Below the pieces are notes generated by a model, which ran no database searches, was not told the origin of the DNA, and saw only the letters and a list, made by a program, of their open reading frames with translations. 64,000 bases of DNA from CAUZJF01 sp965248605 (GTDB lineage Bacteria; Chloroflexota; Dehalococcoidia; Lucifugimonadales; CAUZJF01), in NCBI GenBank assembly GCA_965248605.1, contig CBDFJV010000007.1:2108001-2172000 (forward strand), written 5' to 3'. Below are positions 32,571 through 41,430 of the stretch, in pieces (positions within the stretch are counted from its first letter, which is position 1; each line of letters opens with the position of its first letter). The translations under genes were made by a program, and so were the position numbers.

Positions 32571-33581
32571 ATGGTGACAGCTACGACCATACAAGAACTG
32601 TCCGACATGGTGGACGCCGAGATGCAGGACGTGTTCCGTGCTCGCGACCTGCCGCTTTATGGCATGATGACGTACCACCTTGGTTGGGCCGACGAGCAGG
32701 GACAGCCGACGCAAGCGACGCCGAAGCCGCGAAACCACGGCGTTGCGTGCCTCGCGGCCAGTCTGGTGGCCGGTGGCGGTGTCGAACCGGTCCTACCCGC
32801 GGCCGCGTCGGTCGAGCTCACCAACAGCTTCGCCGAGATTCATGACGATGTTCAGGGCGGCAACCCCAAGCGGGACGCCAGGGACGCGGTCTGGTGGACT
32901 TGGGGCCCTGCCCAGGCGATCAACGCCGGCGACGCAATGCACGCCCTGGCGCGTCTTTCTTTGTTCCGGCTTCAAGAGCGCGGGCTGTCGGCCGAGACGA
33001 CGTTCAAGGCGGTGCAAGTGCTCGACCAGGCGAGTCTCGAGCTGTGCGAGGGCCGTTTCGAGGACCTGGAGGCGCAGGAACGCATCGACTTGAGCATCGA
33101 GGCGTATCTGCGTATCGCATCTCGAAAAACGGCTGCCCTGTACGCGGCGTCGATGAAGCTTGGTGCCATGGTCGCCGACGCCGACGAAGAAACGATGGCC
33201 GCTCTCGAGACGTGTGGGACGAACATCGGGATGGCTGTGCAGGTGACCAGCGATCTGAACGAGCTGTGGGGGGCGAGAGACGGGACTCCTACGCCCGAAG
33301 TACTGAACAAAAAGAAGCTGCTGCCGGTAGCATACGCGTTCGAGAAAGCTAACATAAACCAAAAAAGGCGGCTCGGGGACATCTATTTCAAGCGCGTCCT
33401 AGAAGCGGACGACGTGACGGCCCTCCTGGAATTGTTGGAGGAGACTGGGGGGCGGGAATACTCCCGAGGAGTCGCGGAGCAACACCGTGACGCCGCATTG
33501 ATGGCGCTGAACGACGCCGACCTGTCAGCAGATGGCGCCGCCGCGATTCGCCAGCTCGTCGAGTCCCTGCTTGCGGACTAG
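32571..33581 (+). CDS. Polyprenyl synthetase family protein with degenerate Asp-rich motifs
   Basis: A 336-residue all-alpha isoprenyl synthase homologue. The first Asp-rich motif is IHDDVQGGN (Asp92-Asp93), where active enzymes have DDxxD followed by another acidic residue; here Gly and Asn replace them. After this comes WTWGPAQAINAGDAMHALA. The second motif reads VTSDLNELWG (Ser227-Asp228) instead of DDxxxxWG. KTAALYAASMKLGAM and NKKKLLPVAYAFEKA are conserved. The metal-binding set is thus incomplete, and the protein may be inactive, altered in chemistry, or a regulatory subunit. ATG 2 bp after tsaC, so probably co-transcribed. Confidence 0.85.
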   Translation: MVTATTIQELSDMVDAEMQDVFRARDLPLYGMMTYHLGWADEQGQPTQATPKPRNHGVACLAASLVAGGGVEPVLPAAASVELTNSFAEIHDDVQGGNPKRDARDAVWWTWGPAQAINAGDAMHALARLSLFRLQERGLSAETTFKAVQVLDQASLELCEGRFEDLEAQERIDLSIEAYLRIASRKTAALYAASMKLGAMVADADEETMAALETCGTNIGMAVQVTSDLNELWGARDGTPTPEVLNKKKLLPVAYAFEKANINQKRRLGDIYFKRVLEADDVTALLELLEETGGREYSRGVAEQHRDAALMALNDADLSADGAAAIRQLVESLLAD

Positions 33582-33665
33582 CCCACTGGACTCCACCGGA
33601 GTTGCGGCTTCGAGGGACGCACACCCGCGCTCGGAGCGGCGGCTGGTCCGTTGAGGCGAGAATAT

Positions 33666-34856
33666 TTGAACAAGAAAACGGTCCGAGACATAGATGTGGC
33701 GAACAAGACCGTGCTCCTGCGGGTGGACTTCAACGTCCCTTTCCGGCCCGGCACGGTGGAAGTCTCGGACGACAGCCGGATCACGTCCTCGCTGCCGACG
33801 ATCCGGTATCTCATCGAGCGCCAGTGCAGGGTGGTACTGTGCACTCACCTAGGCCGGCCGAAAGGCAAGGTGGTCGATGAGCTTCGCATGGCGCCGGTCT
33901 CGAAGCAACTCTGCCTGCTGCTGGACCTGCCGGTGTCACAGGCTCCAGACTGCGTGGGTCCGCAGATATCCGAAGCTGTCCAGGAGCTCGGGCCAGGCGG
34001 CATCTTGATGCTGGAGAACGTGCGTTTCCACCCTGAAGAAGAGGCCAACGACGAGTCGTTCGCACAAGAGCTGGCGTCAGTGGCCGACCTCTATGTCAAC
34101 GACGCCTTCGGTGCGGCACACCGCGCCCACGCTTCGATAGAGGCGGTGGCCCGGTTCCTACCGGCCGTCGCCGGGTTGCTGATGCAACGCGAGCTCAGGC
34201 ATCTTGGAGGCTTGCTCGAAGCGCCGGAGCGTCCCTTCGTTGCGATATTGGGTGGCGCAAAGGTGTCGGACAAACTCGCGGCTCTCAAGAAGCTGGCGCC
34301 GAAGGTGGACACGCTGATGATCGGTGGAGGCATGGCGGTCCCGTTCTTTAAGGCGAAGGGCTACGAAGTAAGAGCTTCTCCGTTCGAAGACGATGAGGTC
34401 GACGCGGCGGCAGAGGTTGCTCGGGAGGCCGCAGGGCGGGACCAGACGATACTCTTGCCAAAGGACGTGGTTGTCGGCGATCAGTTCTCGGAGTCGGCCG
34501 ACCATAAGGTCGTGCCTGTCGATAGTGTTCCGGCTTCGTGGCGCGTCATGGACATCGGGCCCGAGACGGTGGCCGAATACGAAGATGCGTTGCGCCCCGC
34601 CAGGACCGTGGTTTGGAACGGCACAATGGGGGTGGCGGAGTGGGCGCCCTTCGCAGAGGGCACGGCCCGAATCGCGAGGGCCATGGCAGGCCTGAGTGAA
34701 GCCACGACCGTGGTCGGCGGAGGCTCCACGGCCGAGACGGTAGCCGCCCTTGGTCTGGCCGACAAGATGACCCACGTATCGACAGGTGGCGGCGCGTCGC
34801 TGGAACTCTTGGAGGGCGAGACCCTGCCTGGAGTGGCCGTGCTGGCGGACAAATAG
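33666..34856 (+). CDS. pgk: Phosphoglycerate kinase
   Basis: A 396-residue PGK: NKKTVRDIDVANKTVLLRVDFNVPF, CTHLGRPKG, ENVRFHPEEEAND, NDAFGAAHRAHAS, AILGGAKVSDKL and the C-terminal VVGGGSTAETV with STGGGASLELLEG. It transfers phosphate between 1,3-bisphosphoglycerate and ADP. TTG at 33666 with GAGG 9 bp upstream is preferred over TTG at 33651. First of three glycolytic genes in a row. Confidence 0.97.
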   Translation: MNKKTVRDIDVANKTVLLRVDFNVPFRPGTVEVSDDSRITSSLPTIRYLIERQCRVVLCTHLGRPKGKVVDELRMAPVSKQLCLLLDLPVSQAPDCVGPQISEAVQELGPGGILMLENVRFHPEEEANDESFAQELASVADLYVNDAFGAAHRAHASIEAVARFLPAVAGLLMQRELRHLGGLLEAPERPFVAILGGAKVSDKLAALKKLAPKVDTLMIGGGMAVPFFKAKGYEVRASPFEDDEVDAAAEVAREAAGRDQTILLPKDVVVGDQFSESADHKVVPVDSVPASWRVMDIGPETVAEYEDALRPARTVVWNGTMGVAEWAPFAEGTARIARAMAGLSEATTVVGGGSTAETVAALGLADKMTHVSTGGGASLELLEGETLPGVAVLADK

Positions 34857-34892
34857 GCCCAAGAACACGTTCCGGCAAGTAGGCGAGGCATC

Positions 34893-36098
34893 TTGATCGA
34901 CCTTCCTTACATCAGCGACATCTCCCAGTCGACTCCTAGCAAGATCGTCTTGCTAGTGGTCGATGGGTTGGGCGGATACCCGCGCTCAGACACCGGAATG
35001 TCGGAGCTGGAAGAGGCCTCGCTCCCTAATCTCGACGCACTGGCGCGTGAGAGCGCTGCTGGGCTGACGATTCCTGTTCTGCCCGGTGTTACGCCCGGAA
35101 GCGGGCCGGGGCACATGGCGCTCTTCGGCTACGACCCCGTCAAGTATCTGATGGGCCGAGGCGTGCTCGAGGCTATTGGGATCGGGGTCGATCTGAAGCA
35201 CGGCCACATTGCCGCCCGGGGTAACTTCTGCACAGTGGACGGGCAGGGGATACTGACAGACCGGCGGGCGGGACGCATTCCAACTCAGGAGAGCGAACCT
35301 CTCGCGAGGTTATTGGACGAGATTGAGGTACCCGATGCGAATGTGTCGGTCTACCCGGTCAGAGAGCACCGGTTCGTAGTTGTTTTCAGGGGAGAAGGTC
35401 TGGGCGAAAGCGTCAGCGAAACAGACCCACAAACCACCGGCAGAGCTCCCGTTGAACCCGAGCCTTTGTCCGACGGGTCAGCCGCCACTGCCCGGATTGC
35501 CAGGGCGTTCATACGGGAGGCGCAGAGAGTGCTAGGCGACCGCGACGTAGCCAATATGGTCCTTCTACGCGGCTTCTCTAGCCTCCCTGACCTACCTGAC
35601 ATGGGCAACGCGTACAAACTTAGCCCCGCTGCCATCGCCGCGTATCCAATGTATCGCGGACTGGCCGAGCTGGTCGGAATGAAGGTCTTGCAGGCGGGCG
35701 CGACGTTCGATGAGGAGCTCGACACGCTGGAACAGAACTTCAGCGAGCACGACTTCTTCTTCCTGCACTATAAGCCCGCGGACGCCGCAGGCGAAGACGG
35801 GGACTTCGATGCGAAGGTTGCCGCGCTGGAGGCGCTGGACGCCCGACTCCCTAGACTGCGTGCGATAGGCGCCGAAACGCTGGTCGTCGCCGGAGACCAC
35901 TCGACACCCGCCGTCATGGGGAGTCATAGCTGGCATCCTGTCCCGCTGCTGGTACACTCGGAACTCACTAAGGGCGACGGCGTCGAAGGGTTCTCCGAGC
36001 GCGAGTGCGCTACTGGGTCGATCGGGCAGATCCCGGCCACGAGCGTAATGATGCTGGCCCTCGCCCAAGCGGGCAAGCTGGCGAAGTTCGGGCCTTAG
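34893..36098 (+). CDS. apgM: 2,3-bisphosphoglycerate-independent phosphoglycerate mutase, archaeal type
   Basis: A 401-residue alkaline-phosphatase-superfamily enzyme: IVLLVVDGLGGYP (metal Asp), TPGSGPGHMALFGYDP with the catalytic Ser, GRGVLEAIGIG, FFFLHYKPADAAGEDGD, VAGDHSTP and SHSWHPVPLLVHS (metal His). This ApgM form is typical of Archaea and some bacteria, including Chloroflexota. TTG start at 34893. It lies between pgk and tpiA, so the cluster runs 1,3-BPG to 2-PG plus triose interconversion. Confidence 0.93.
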   Translation: MIDLPYISDISQSTPSKIVLLVVDGLGGYPRSDTGMSELEEASLPNLDALARESAAGLTIPVLPGVTPGSGPGHMALFGYDPVKYLMGRGVLEAIGIGVDLKHGHIAARGNFCTVDGQGILTDRRAGRIPTQESEPLARLLDEIEVPDANVSVYPVREHRFVVVFRGEGLGESVSETDPQTTGRAPVEPEPLSDGSAATARIARAFIREAQRVLGDRDVANMVLLRGFSSLPDLPDMGNAYKLSPAAIAAYPMYRGLAELVGMKVLQAGATFDEELDTLEQNFSEHDFFFLHYKPADAAGEDGDFDAKVAALEALDARLPRLRAIGAETLVVAGDHSTPAVMGSHSWHPVPLLVHSELTKGDGVEGFSERECATGSIGQIPATSVMMLALAQAGKLAKFGP

Positions 36099-36170
36099 AA
36101 ACGACGGCTTGGGTTCGACGAGACTCCATCGACCCATCGAGCTTCATTCGATATGAGAGGTGACCTTTTA

Positions 36171-36935
36171 ATGGGACGGCTGATGATCGCGGGAAACTGG
36201 AAGATGAACACGACGTTAACGGAAGCCGTGGCGCTGGCCGAGGAAATGAGGCCGGGGCTGGAGGCCGCCGAAGGCATCGATCGGGTGATTTGTCCGCCGT
36301 TTGTGGCGCTGTCCGTCGTCCGCGACGTACTTAGCGGCTCGGGCGTCGCGGTGGGCGCCCAGAACATGTACTACGAAAACAGCGGCGCCTACACGGGGGA
36401 AGTCTCGCCGACGATGCTGGCGGACCTATGTGAGTTCGTTATTCTGGGCCACTCGGAGCGGCGTCACATTCTCGGCGAGGCCGACGAGATGGTCGGCAAG
36501 AAGGTAGCAGCCGCGGTGGAAGCGGGCCTGCGGCCGATCCTCTGCGTTGGGGAGACGCTCGCCGAAAGGGACGAAGGGAACGCTGACGCGGTCGTCGCTC
36601 GCCAGTTGACGGCCGGGCTCGCGGAGGTCGACAAGCCAGACGGCCTCGTCGTGGCCTATGAGCCGGTGTGGGCGATTGGGACCGGCGAAGCTGCGACCCC
36701 GGGCGACGCCGAGGCGATGATGTCCGGCTTACGCCGGCTGCTCGCGGAGCGGTATGGAAGTGATGGCGCCGGTGACGTACCGCTGCTTTACGGAGGCAGC
36801 GTTACTGCCGACAACGTCGCTGACTTCGTCCGCGAGCGAAGCGTCGACGGGGCGCTGGTCGGCGGCGCGAGCCTGAGTGCCGATTCGTTTGTTAACCTGG
36901 TGCGCAACGCGGCAGCGGTGGTGGGCCAGTTATAG
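36171..36935 (+). CDS. tpiA: Triosephosphate isomerase
   Basis: A 254-residue TIM barrel: IAGNWKMN (Lys), GAQNMYYENSGAYTGEVSP, VILGHSERR (His), catalytic Glu in AYEPVWAIGTG, and LLYGGSV with LVGGASL at the phosphate site. ATG at 36171 with GAGAGGTGA 7 bp upstream decides the start over the earlier in-frame TTG-type codon at 36153. Confidence 0.97.
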   Translation: MGRLMIAGNWKMNTTLTEAVALAEEMRPGLEAAEGIDRVICPPFVALSVVRDVLSGSGVAVGAQNMYYENSGAYTGEVSPTMLADLCEFVILGHSERRHILGEADEMVGKKVAAAVEAGLRPILCVGETLAERDEGNADAVVARQLTAGLAEVDKPDGLVVAYEPVWAIGTGEAATPGDAEAMMSGLRRLLAERYGSDGAGDVPLLYGGSVTADNVADFVRERSVDGALVGGASLSADSFVNLVRNAAAVVGQL

Positions 36936-37033
36936 CCTGATCCGCGGGCGTAAAACGCGCAGACACATAGGTCTGCCCCTGCGTATGGCCAATGGCGTCC
37001 GGCTGGCACGAGGCCTTACTCGTTTCGCTGTAG

Positions 37034-37058
37034 GGGCGATCCTGTGTGATCGCCCTTT
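37034..37058 (+). terminator. Hairpin with short T-run between tpiA and miaA
   Basis: GGGCGATC (37034-37041) pairs with GATCGCCC (37048-37055) around a 6-nt loop, followed by TTT. A second small hairpin, GCAGAC with GTCTGC (36959-36976), lies upstream. Either a weak terminator for the glycolytic genes or another REP-like palindrome. Confidence 0.5.
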
Positions 37059-37073
37059 CTAGCACAGCCAGAA

Positions 37074-38018
37074 ATGTCGACACAAAAGACGCCTATCGAT
37101 GGTCAGAAGATCGTTGCCATTGTCGGAGCCACCGCGACCGGCAAGACCTCGCTGGCACAGCGGCTGGCGGTTGAGCTCGGCGGCGAGGTCGTTAGCGCCG
37201 ACAGCCGGCAGGTGTACCGGTATATGGACATCGGCACCGCGAAGCCCGGCCGAGAGGCGCGAGAGACCGTTCCCCATCACCTTGTCGACGTTGTGGACCC
37301 CGATGATACGTACAGCCTGGCGCTATTCGTAAGAGATACACACAAGGCTATCTCCGAAATCCTCGCCCGCCCAGCCGTGCCCATCGTCGTCGGCGGAACG
37401 GGGCAGTACGTTTGGGCGCTGCTGGAAGGCTGGCAGGTCCCCGAAGTGCCACCGGACACGGTGCTGCGGCAGGCTCTCGAGGCGCGGGCCGAGTCTGGCG
37501 AAGCCGCGGCCCTGTACGAAGAACTAGCCCGTCTGGACCCGTCCGCGGCGGAGCGGATCGACCGTCGAAACGTCCGGCGGGTGATTCGCGCTATCGAGGT
37601 CCACCACGCCGATCCTAGACATGCTGCCCGGCATGAGCGGCGGGAGCCCGGTTTCGAGGCCCTTGTCATTGGGTTGGAACTCGAGCGGCAAGATCTGTAT
37701 GCGCGCATCAACCAGCGGGTCGACGAGATGATTGCGGCAGGCTGGTTGGAAGAGATAAAGGGATTGCTGGAGCGAGGCTACGGTCCAGACCTGCCGTCTA
37801 TGTCCAGCCTCGGCTACCGCGAGCTATGCGGCCACCTAGCGGGAGAAACATCGCTGGACGAAGCGGTCGTCGACATCAAGACACGCACGCGAAGGTTCGC
37901 GCGCCAGCAGCACGCTTGGTTCCGTGCCGACGATCGACGCATCTCCTGGTTCCAAGCGTCGGACGAGGGCTTCGACAGAGCCGCCGAGACGGCAAAGGTA
38001 TATCTCGCCAAGTCGTAG
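37074..38018 (+). CDS. miaA: tRNA dimethylallyltransferase
   Basis: A 314-residue MiaA: P-loop VGATATGKTSLA, ADSRQVYRYMDIGTAKP, HHLVDVVDPDDTYSL, IVVGGTGQYVWALLEG, RRNVRRVIRAIEV and the C-terminal TRRFARQQHAWFR. It prenylates A37 of tRNAs reading UNN codons. ATG start; the only Shine-Dalgarno candidate is weak (AGC-rich). Confidence 0.95.
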   Translation: MSTQKTPIDGQKIVAIVGATATGKTSLAQRLAVELGGEVVSADSRQVYRYMDIGTAKPGREARETVPHHLVDVVDPDDTYSLALFVRDTHKAISEILARPAVPIVVGGTGQYVWALLEGWQVPEVPPDTVLRQALEARAESGEAAALYEELARLDPSAAERIDRRNVRRVIRAIEVHHADPRHAARHERREPGFEALVIGLELERQDLYARINQRVDEMIAAGWLEEIKGLLERGYGPDLPSMSSLGYRELCGHLAGETSLDEAVVDIKTRTRRFARQQHAWFRADDRRISWFQASDEGFDRAAETAKVYLAKS

Positions 38019-38091
38019 CGCAAGCGCGGGCGGCGTTCGGAAGACTTTCCGCAAAGCGTCCGGAGGCGAGGCCGGGAAGCATGTGCCGCTA

Positions 38092-38100
38092 TGCTACAAT
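38092..38100 (+). promoter_or_regulatory. Extended -10 promoter of dapF
   Basis: TGCTACAAT lies 16 bp upstream of the dapF ATG, with no clear -35 box. The short leader leaves only about 10 nt, with TGAG as a weak ribosome binding site. Confidence 0.5.
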
Positions 38101-38116
38101 TTCGGTCGGGTGAGAT

Positions 38117-38956
38117 ATGCGTTTTACGAAGATGCACGGAGCCGGTAACGACTACGTCTACATCGACGCTAGGTCGCAAGAGCGCGACTGGCCGGCGCTG
38201 TCTGTTGCGATGAGCGACAGACACAAGGGCATTGGAGCCGACGGCATTATTTTGGCACTGCCGTCCGAGACTGCCGACCTGCGGATGCGCATGTTCAACG
38301 CCGACGGCGGCGAGAGCCAGATGTGCGGAAACGGGGTCAGATGCCTGGTGGGGTTCGCTCTTACCCGCGGTATCGTACCCAGCGGTTCGTCGTCAGTCGT
38401 CGTGGAAACACTGGCCGGCGAGCGTCGCGTGGCACCACGTTGGGACGACGGCAGGGTAGTGTGGGGCAGCGTCGAAATGGGCGAGCCGGTGTTCGAGGCT
38501 AACCGGATACCAGTGGACGCTCCCGGTCTGGACGTCGTCACGGACTACCCGCTTCAGGTTGACGGCAACACCTTCGAGATCAGCTGCTTGTCGATGGGCA
38601 ATCCACACGCGGTCGCTTTCATCGACACGCCTGTCGACGACGTGCTCCTCCACGAGGTCGGCCCTGGGGTTGAGAACCACCCGATGTTCCCGGAGCGCGT
38701 CAACTTCGAGATAGCCAACGTGATCGACGGTGGCCGCGTTCGGGCTCGCGTGTGGGAGCGAGGTTCGGGCCTCACCGAGGCCTGCGGTACGGGGGCCTGC
38801 GCCATCGGCGTGATCGGGCGCCGCAAGGGGCTCACCGGTGACAAGGTTCATGTCGCGCTTCCGGGTGGAGACTTGGTTGTGGAGTGGTCAGGTGAGGGTA
38901 GCGTGACGCTAGAAGGCCCAGTGACCGAGGTTTTTGAGGGAGAATGGCCCGACTGA
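38117..38956 (+). CDS. dapF: Diaminopimelate epimerase
   Basis: A 279-residue DapF: FTKMHGAGNDYVYID, GIGADGIILALPS, first catalytic Cys in MCGNGVRCL, SMGNPHAVAFID, ERVNFEIANVI and second catalytic Cys in EACGTGACAIGV. It interconverts LL- and meso-diaminopimelate. Next to the dapL gene, giving the last two steps of the DapL lysine/peptidoglycan route. Confidence 0.96.
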   Translation: MRFTKMHGAGNDYVYIDARSQERDWPALSVAMSDRHKGIGADGIILALPSETADLRMRMFNADGGESQMCGNGVRCLVGFALTRGIVPSGSSSVVVETLAGERRVAPRWDDGRVVWGSVEMGEPVFEANRIPVDAPGLDVVTDYPLQVDGNTFEISCLSMGNPHAVAFIDTPVDDVLLHEVGPGVENHPMFPERVNFEIANVIDGGRVRARVWERGSGLTEACGTGACAIGVIGRRKGLTGDKVHVALPGGDLVVEWSGEGSVTLEGPVTEVFEGEWPD

Positions 38957-39003
38957 AGCTGGTCGTTAGCTAACTTTAACGCAAAAATTCAAGTGGAGAC
39001 TCG

Positions 39004-40188
39004 ATGCAGTTTGCCAAACGGATAGGGCAGATCCCTCCGTACCCATTCGTTCAGATCAGCCGGAAGATCGCCGAGAAACGGGCTCAGGGGATCGACGTCA
39101 TCAGCTTCGGTATCGGTGACCCCGACCTACCGACGCCTGACGCCGTCCTTGAAGCCCTTCGCGACGCGGCTCTCGACGCCCCCAACCACCGGTACCCCGA
39201 GAGCGAGGGCCTGCCGGAGTTCCGGCAGGGGGTGGCGGAGTCGTATGAGCGGCGTTTCGGAGTCGTCCTGGACCCCGAGAAGCAGGTGCTGTCCACGATA
39301 GGCGCCAAGGAGGCGATAGGACACGTAGCGCTCTGCTTCCTGAACGCCGGCGACGTGGCGCTTGTGCCCGATCCAGGCTATCCCGTGTACGGAATCGGTA
39401 CGCTTTTTGCCGGGGGCGAGAGCCACATATTACCGTTGACTGAGGAGAACCGTTGGCTGCCCGACTTGGACGCGATCCCCGAGGATATCGCCGCCAAAGC
39501 CAAGGTCCTGTGGCTCAACTACCCGAACAATCCCACAGGGGCCATAGCGGAGCCCGAATACTTCGACAGCGTCGTGGCCTTCGCGAAGCGGTACGACGTT
39601 GCCGTGATGCACGACGCGTGTTACTCGGAGATCGCCTATGACGGCTACCGGCCTTCGAGCTTTCTTCAGGCTGACGGCGCCATGGATATCGGGCTCGAGT
39701 TCCACTCGCTCTCTAAGACGTACAACATGACCGGCTGGCGGCTGGGAATGGTCGTCGGCAACCCCGAGATGATCGATAGCCTACTGGTGGTCAAGTCGAA
39801 CCTCGACTCTGGCGTGCCCCAGGCAATACAGCGAATGGGCGTCGCGGCTTTGAACGTATCGTCGGACTGGCTCGACGAGCGTAACTCCGTGTACGAACGC
39901 CGCCGCGACCGCGTCGTAGACGTCCTCCGGACGATGGGACTGACGGTCGCGGTTCCGAGCGCGAGCCTATACGTGTGGGCCAGAGTACCTGATGGCTACA
40001 CGTCGGCCGAGTTCGCCGAGAAGCTGCTCGAGGAGCGCGACGTCTTGGTGAGCACGGGAGGCCAATACGGACGTTACGGAGAGGGTTACGTCCGCCTCTC
40101 GCTGACCATCGCCGACGATGCCCTCGACAAGGCGATCGACCGTATAGCAACCTGGAATGTCCCAGCTCCGGAAGTCGCAACCTCGTGA
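39004..40188 (+). CDS. dapL: LL-diaminopimelate aminotransferase
   Basis: A 394-residue fold-type I PLP aminotransferase: QFAKRIGQIPPYPFVQI, GIGDPDLPTPDAVLEAL, HRYPESEGLPEFRQ, PDPGYPVYGIGTLFAGG, WLNYPNNPTGAIA, DACYSEIAYDGYRPSSFLQ, PLP Lys in SLSKTYNMTGWRLGMVVG. It converts tetrahydrodipicolinate directly to LL-DAP, consistent with dapF next door. ATG with GGAG 6 bp upstream. Confidence 0.92.
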   Translation: MQFAKRIGQIPPYPFVQISRKIAEKRAQGIDVISFGIGDPDLPTPDAVLEALRDAALDAPNHRYPESEGLPEFRQGVAESYERRFGVVLDPEKQVLSTIGAKEAIGHVALCFLNAGDVALVPDPGYPVYGIGTLFAGGESHILPLTEENRWLPDLDAIPEDIAAKAKVLWLNYPNNPTGAIAEPEYFDSVVAFAKRYDVAVMHDACYSEIAYDGYRPSSFLQADGAMDIGLEFHSLSKTYNMTGWRLGMVVGNPEMIDSLLVVKSNLDSGVPQAIQRMGVAALNVSSDWLDERNSVYERRRDRVVDVLRTMGLTVAVPSASLYVWARVPDGYTSAEFAEKLLEERDVLVSTGGQYGRYGEGYVRLSLTIADDALDKAIDRIATWNVPAPEVATS

Positions 40189-40206
40189 GACTCGAAAGGA
40201 ACAGCC

Positions 40207-41373
40207 ATCTCCCGTAAGCTACAGCGGACGGCGCCGAGAAGCGAACGCGTCTTTCTCGTAGGCGTGCAGGTGAAGCGCGCGCCTGAGGTCTGGACCCTCG
40301 AGGACTCCCTGCGGGAGTTAGGCGAGCTTGCACGGAGCTCAGGAGCCCGCGTCGTCGGCTCGATGGCGCAGCGCATCAACAAGCCCACCCAAACGTATCT
40401 GGGCCGCGGAAAGCTTGAGGAGCTCAAGCTTCTTGCCCAGCGGAACGCTTTCGATACAGTTGTATGTGACGACGAGCTTGCGCCGTCTCAGCAGCGTAAT
40501 CTGGAAAACGCTTTGGGCGACGTCAAGGTCATAGACCGCACGGCTATGATTCTTGACGTATTCGGTCGCCGGGCCCACACCCACGAAGGCCGCCTTCAAG
40601 TCGAGCTTGCGCAGTACGAGTACCTTTTGCCTCGCCTGGCCGGCCAGTGGACCCATCTGGAGCGATTGGGAGCGGGTATAGGTACCCGGGGCCCTGGCGA
40701 AACACAGATAGAGACTGACCGCCGCCAGGTGCGGACTCGAGTCCTGAAGATCAAGAAGGACCTCGATAACGTGCGGCGCCACCGTGGCCGCTATCGGGCG
40801 AAACGCGCTGGGAGCGGAATCCCGGTCGCGACGCTGGTCGGATACACGAACGCCGGCAAGAGCACGCTTCTGAATAGCCTGACCGGAGCAGACGTCGTGT
40901 CAGAGGACAAGCTCTTCGCGACCCTGGACCCCGTTACTCGCCGGGTGCGTCTGCCTTCGGGCATCGAGGCGTTGCTGACAGACACGGTCGGCTTCATCCA
41001 CAAGCTGCCGCCGACCGTCGTTGCCGCGTTCAGGGCAACGCTCGAGGAGGCCGACGAGTCGACGGTGCTGTTGCACGTGGTCGACATCTCCCACGCCAAC
41101 GCCGCGGCGCAGGCCGACGTCGTCTCCGAAATCCTTCGCGACCTGGGGCTTGCCGACAAACCGCAAATACTGGTGCTCAACAAGACCGACCTGGTCGAGG
41201 GGGTCGGCGGCACCGCTCGACCCCTGTCGCCCGATGACTTCGGCGGGGCAGGGCAGCCCCGAGCTGTACTCATCTCGGCCCTTACGGGGCTCGGCCTAGA
41301 CAAACTCCTGGCGGAGATCGACACCGTGCTAGCAGAGGCGCCAGCCCCATCGATCGCTGCGGCCAGCGCGTAA
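40207..41373 (+). CDS. hflX: GTPase HflX, apparent ATC start
   Basis: A ~388-residue ribosome-associated GTPase: the N-terminal ERVFLVGVQVKR strand, KPTQTYLGRGKLEEL, a glycine-rich linker GAGIGTRGPGETQIETDRR, then G1 GYTNAGKSTL, G3 DTVGFI and G4 NKTD. HflX splits stalled ribosomes. After the TGA at 40186 the frame holds no ATG, GTG or TTG before GTG 40264, and starting there would cut off the first conserved strand. ATC at 40207 has GAAAGGA ending 6 bp upstream and gives a family-like N-terminus. This is the second such case in the window (see recF). Confidence 0.85.
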   Translation: MSRKLQRTAPRSERVFLVGVQVKRAPEVWTLEDSLRELGELARSSGARVVGSMAQRINKPTQTYLGRGKLEELKLLAQRNAFDTVVCDDELAPSQQRNLENALGDVKVIDRTAMILDVFGRRAHTHEGRLQVELAQYEYLLPRLAGQWTHLERLGAGIGTRGPGETQIETDRRQVRTRVLKIKKDLDNVRRHRGRYRAKRAGSGIPVATLVGYTNAGKSTLLNSLTGADVVSEDKLFATLDPVTRRVRLPSGIEALLTDTVGFIHKLPPTVVAAFRATLEEADESTVLLHVVDISHANAAAQADVVSEILRDLGLADKPQILVLNKTDLVEGVGGTARPLSPDDFGGAGQPRAVLISALTGLGLDKLLAEIDTVLAEAPAPSIAAASA

Positions 41374-41430
41374 GGGAGCACGGGCCGGGCTCCTAATAAC
41401 AGCTAGCATGAACTTCGCACTATAGATGTT

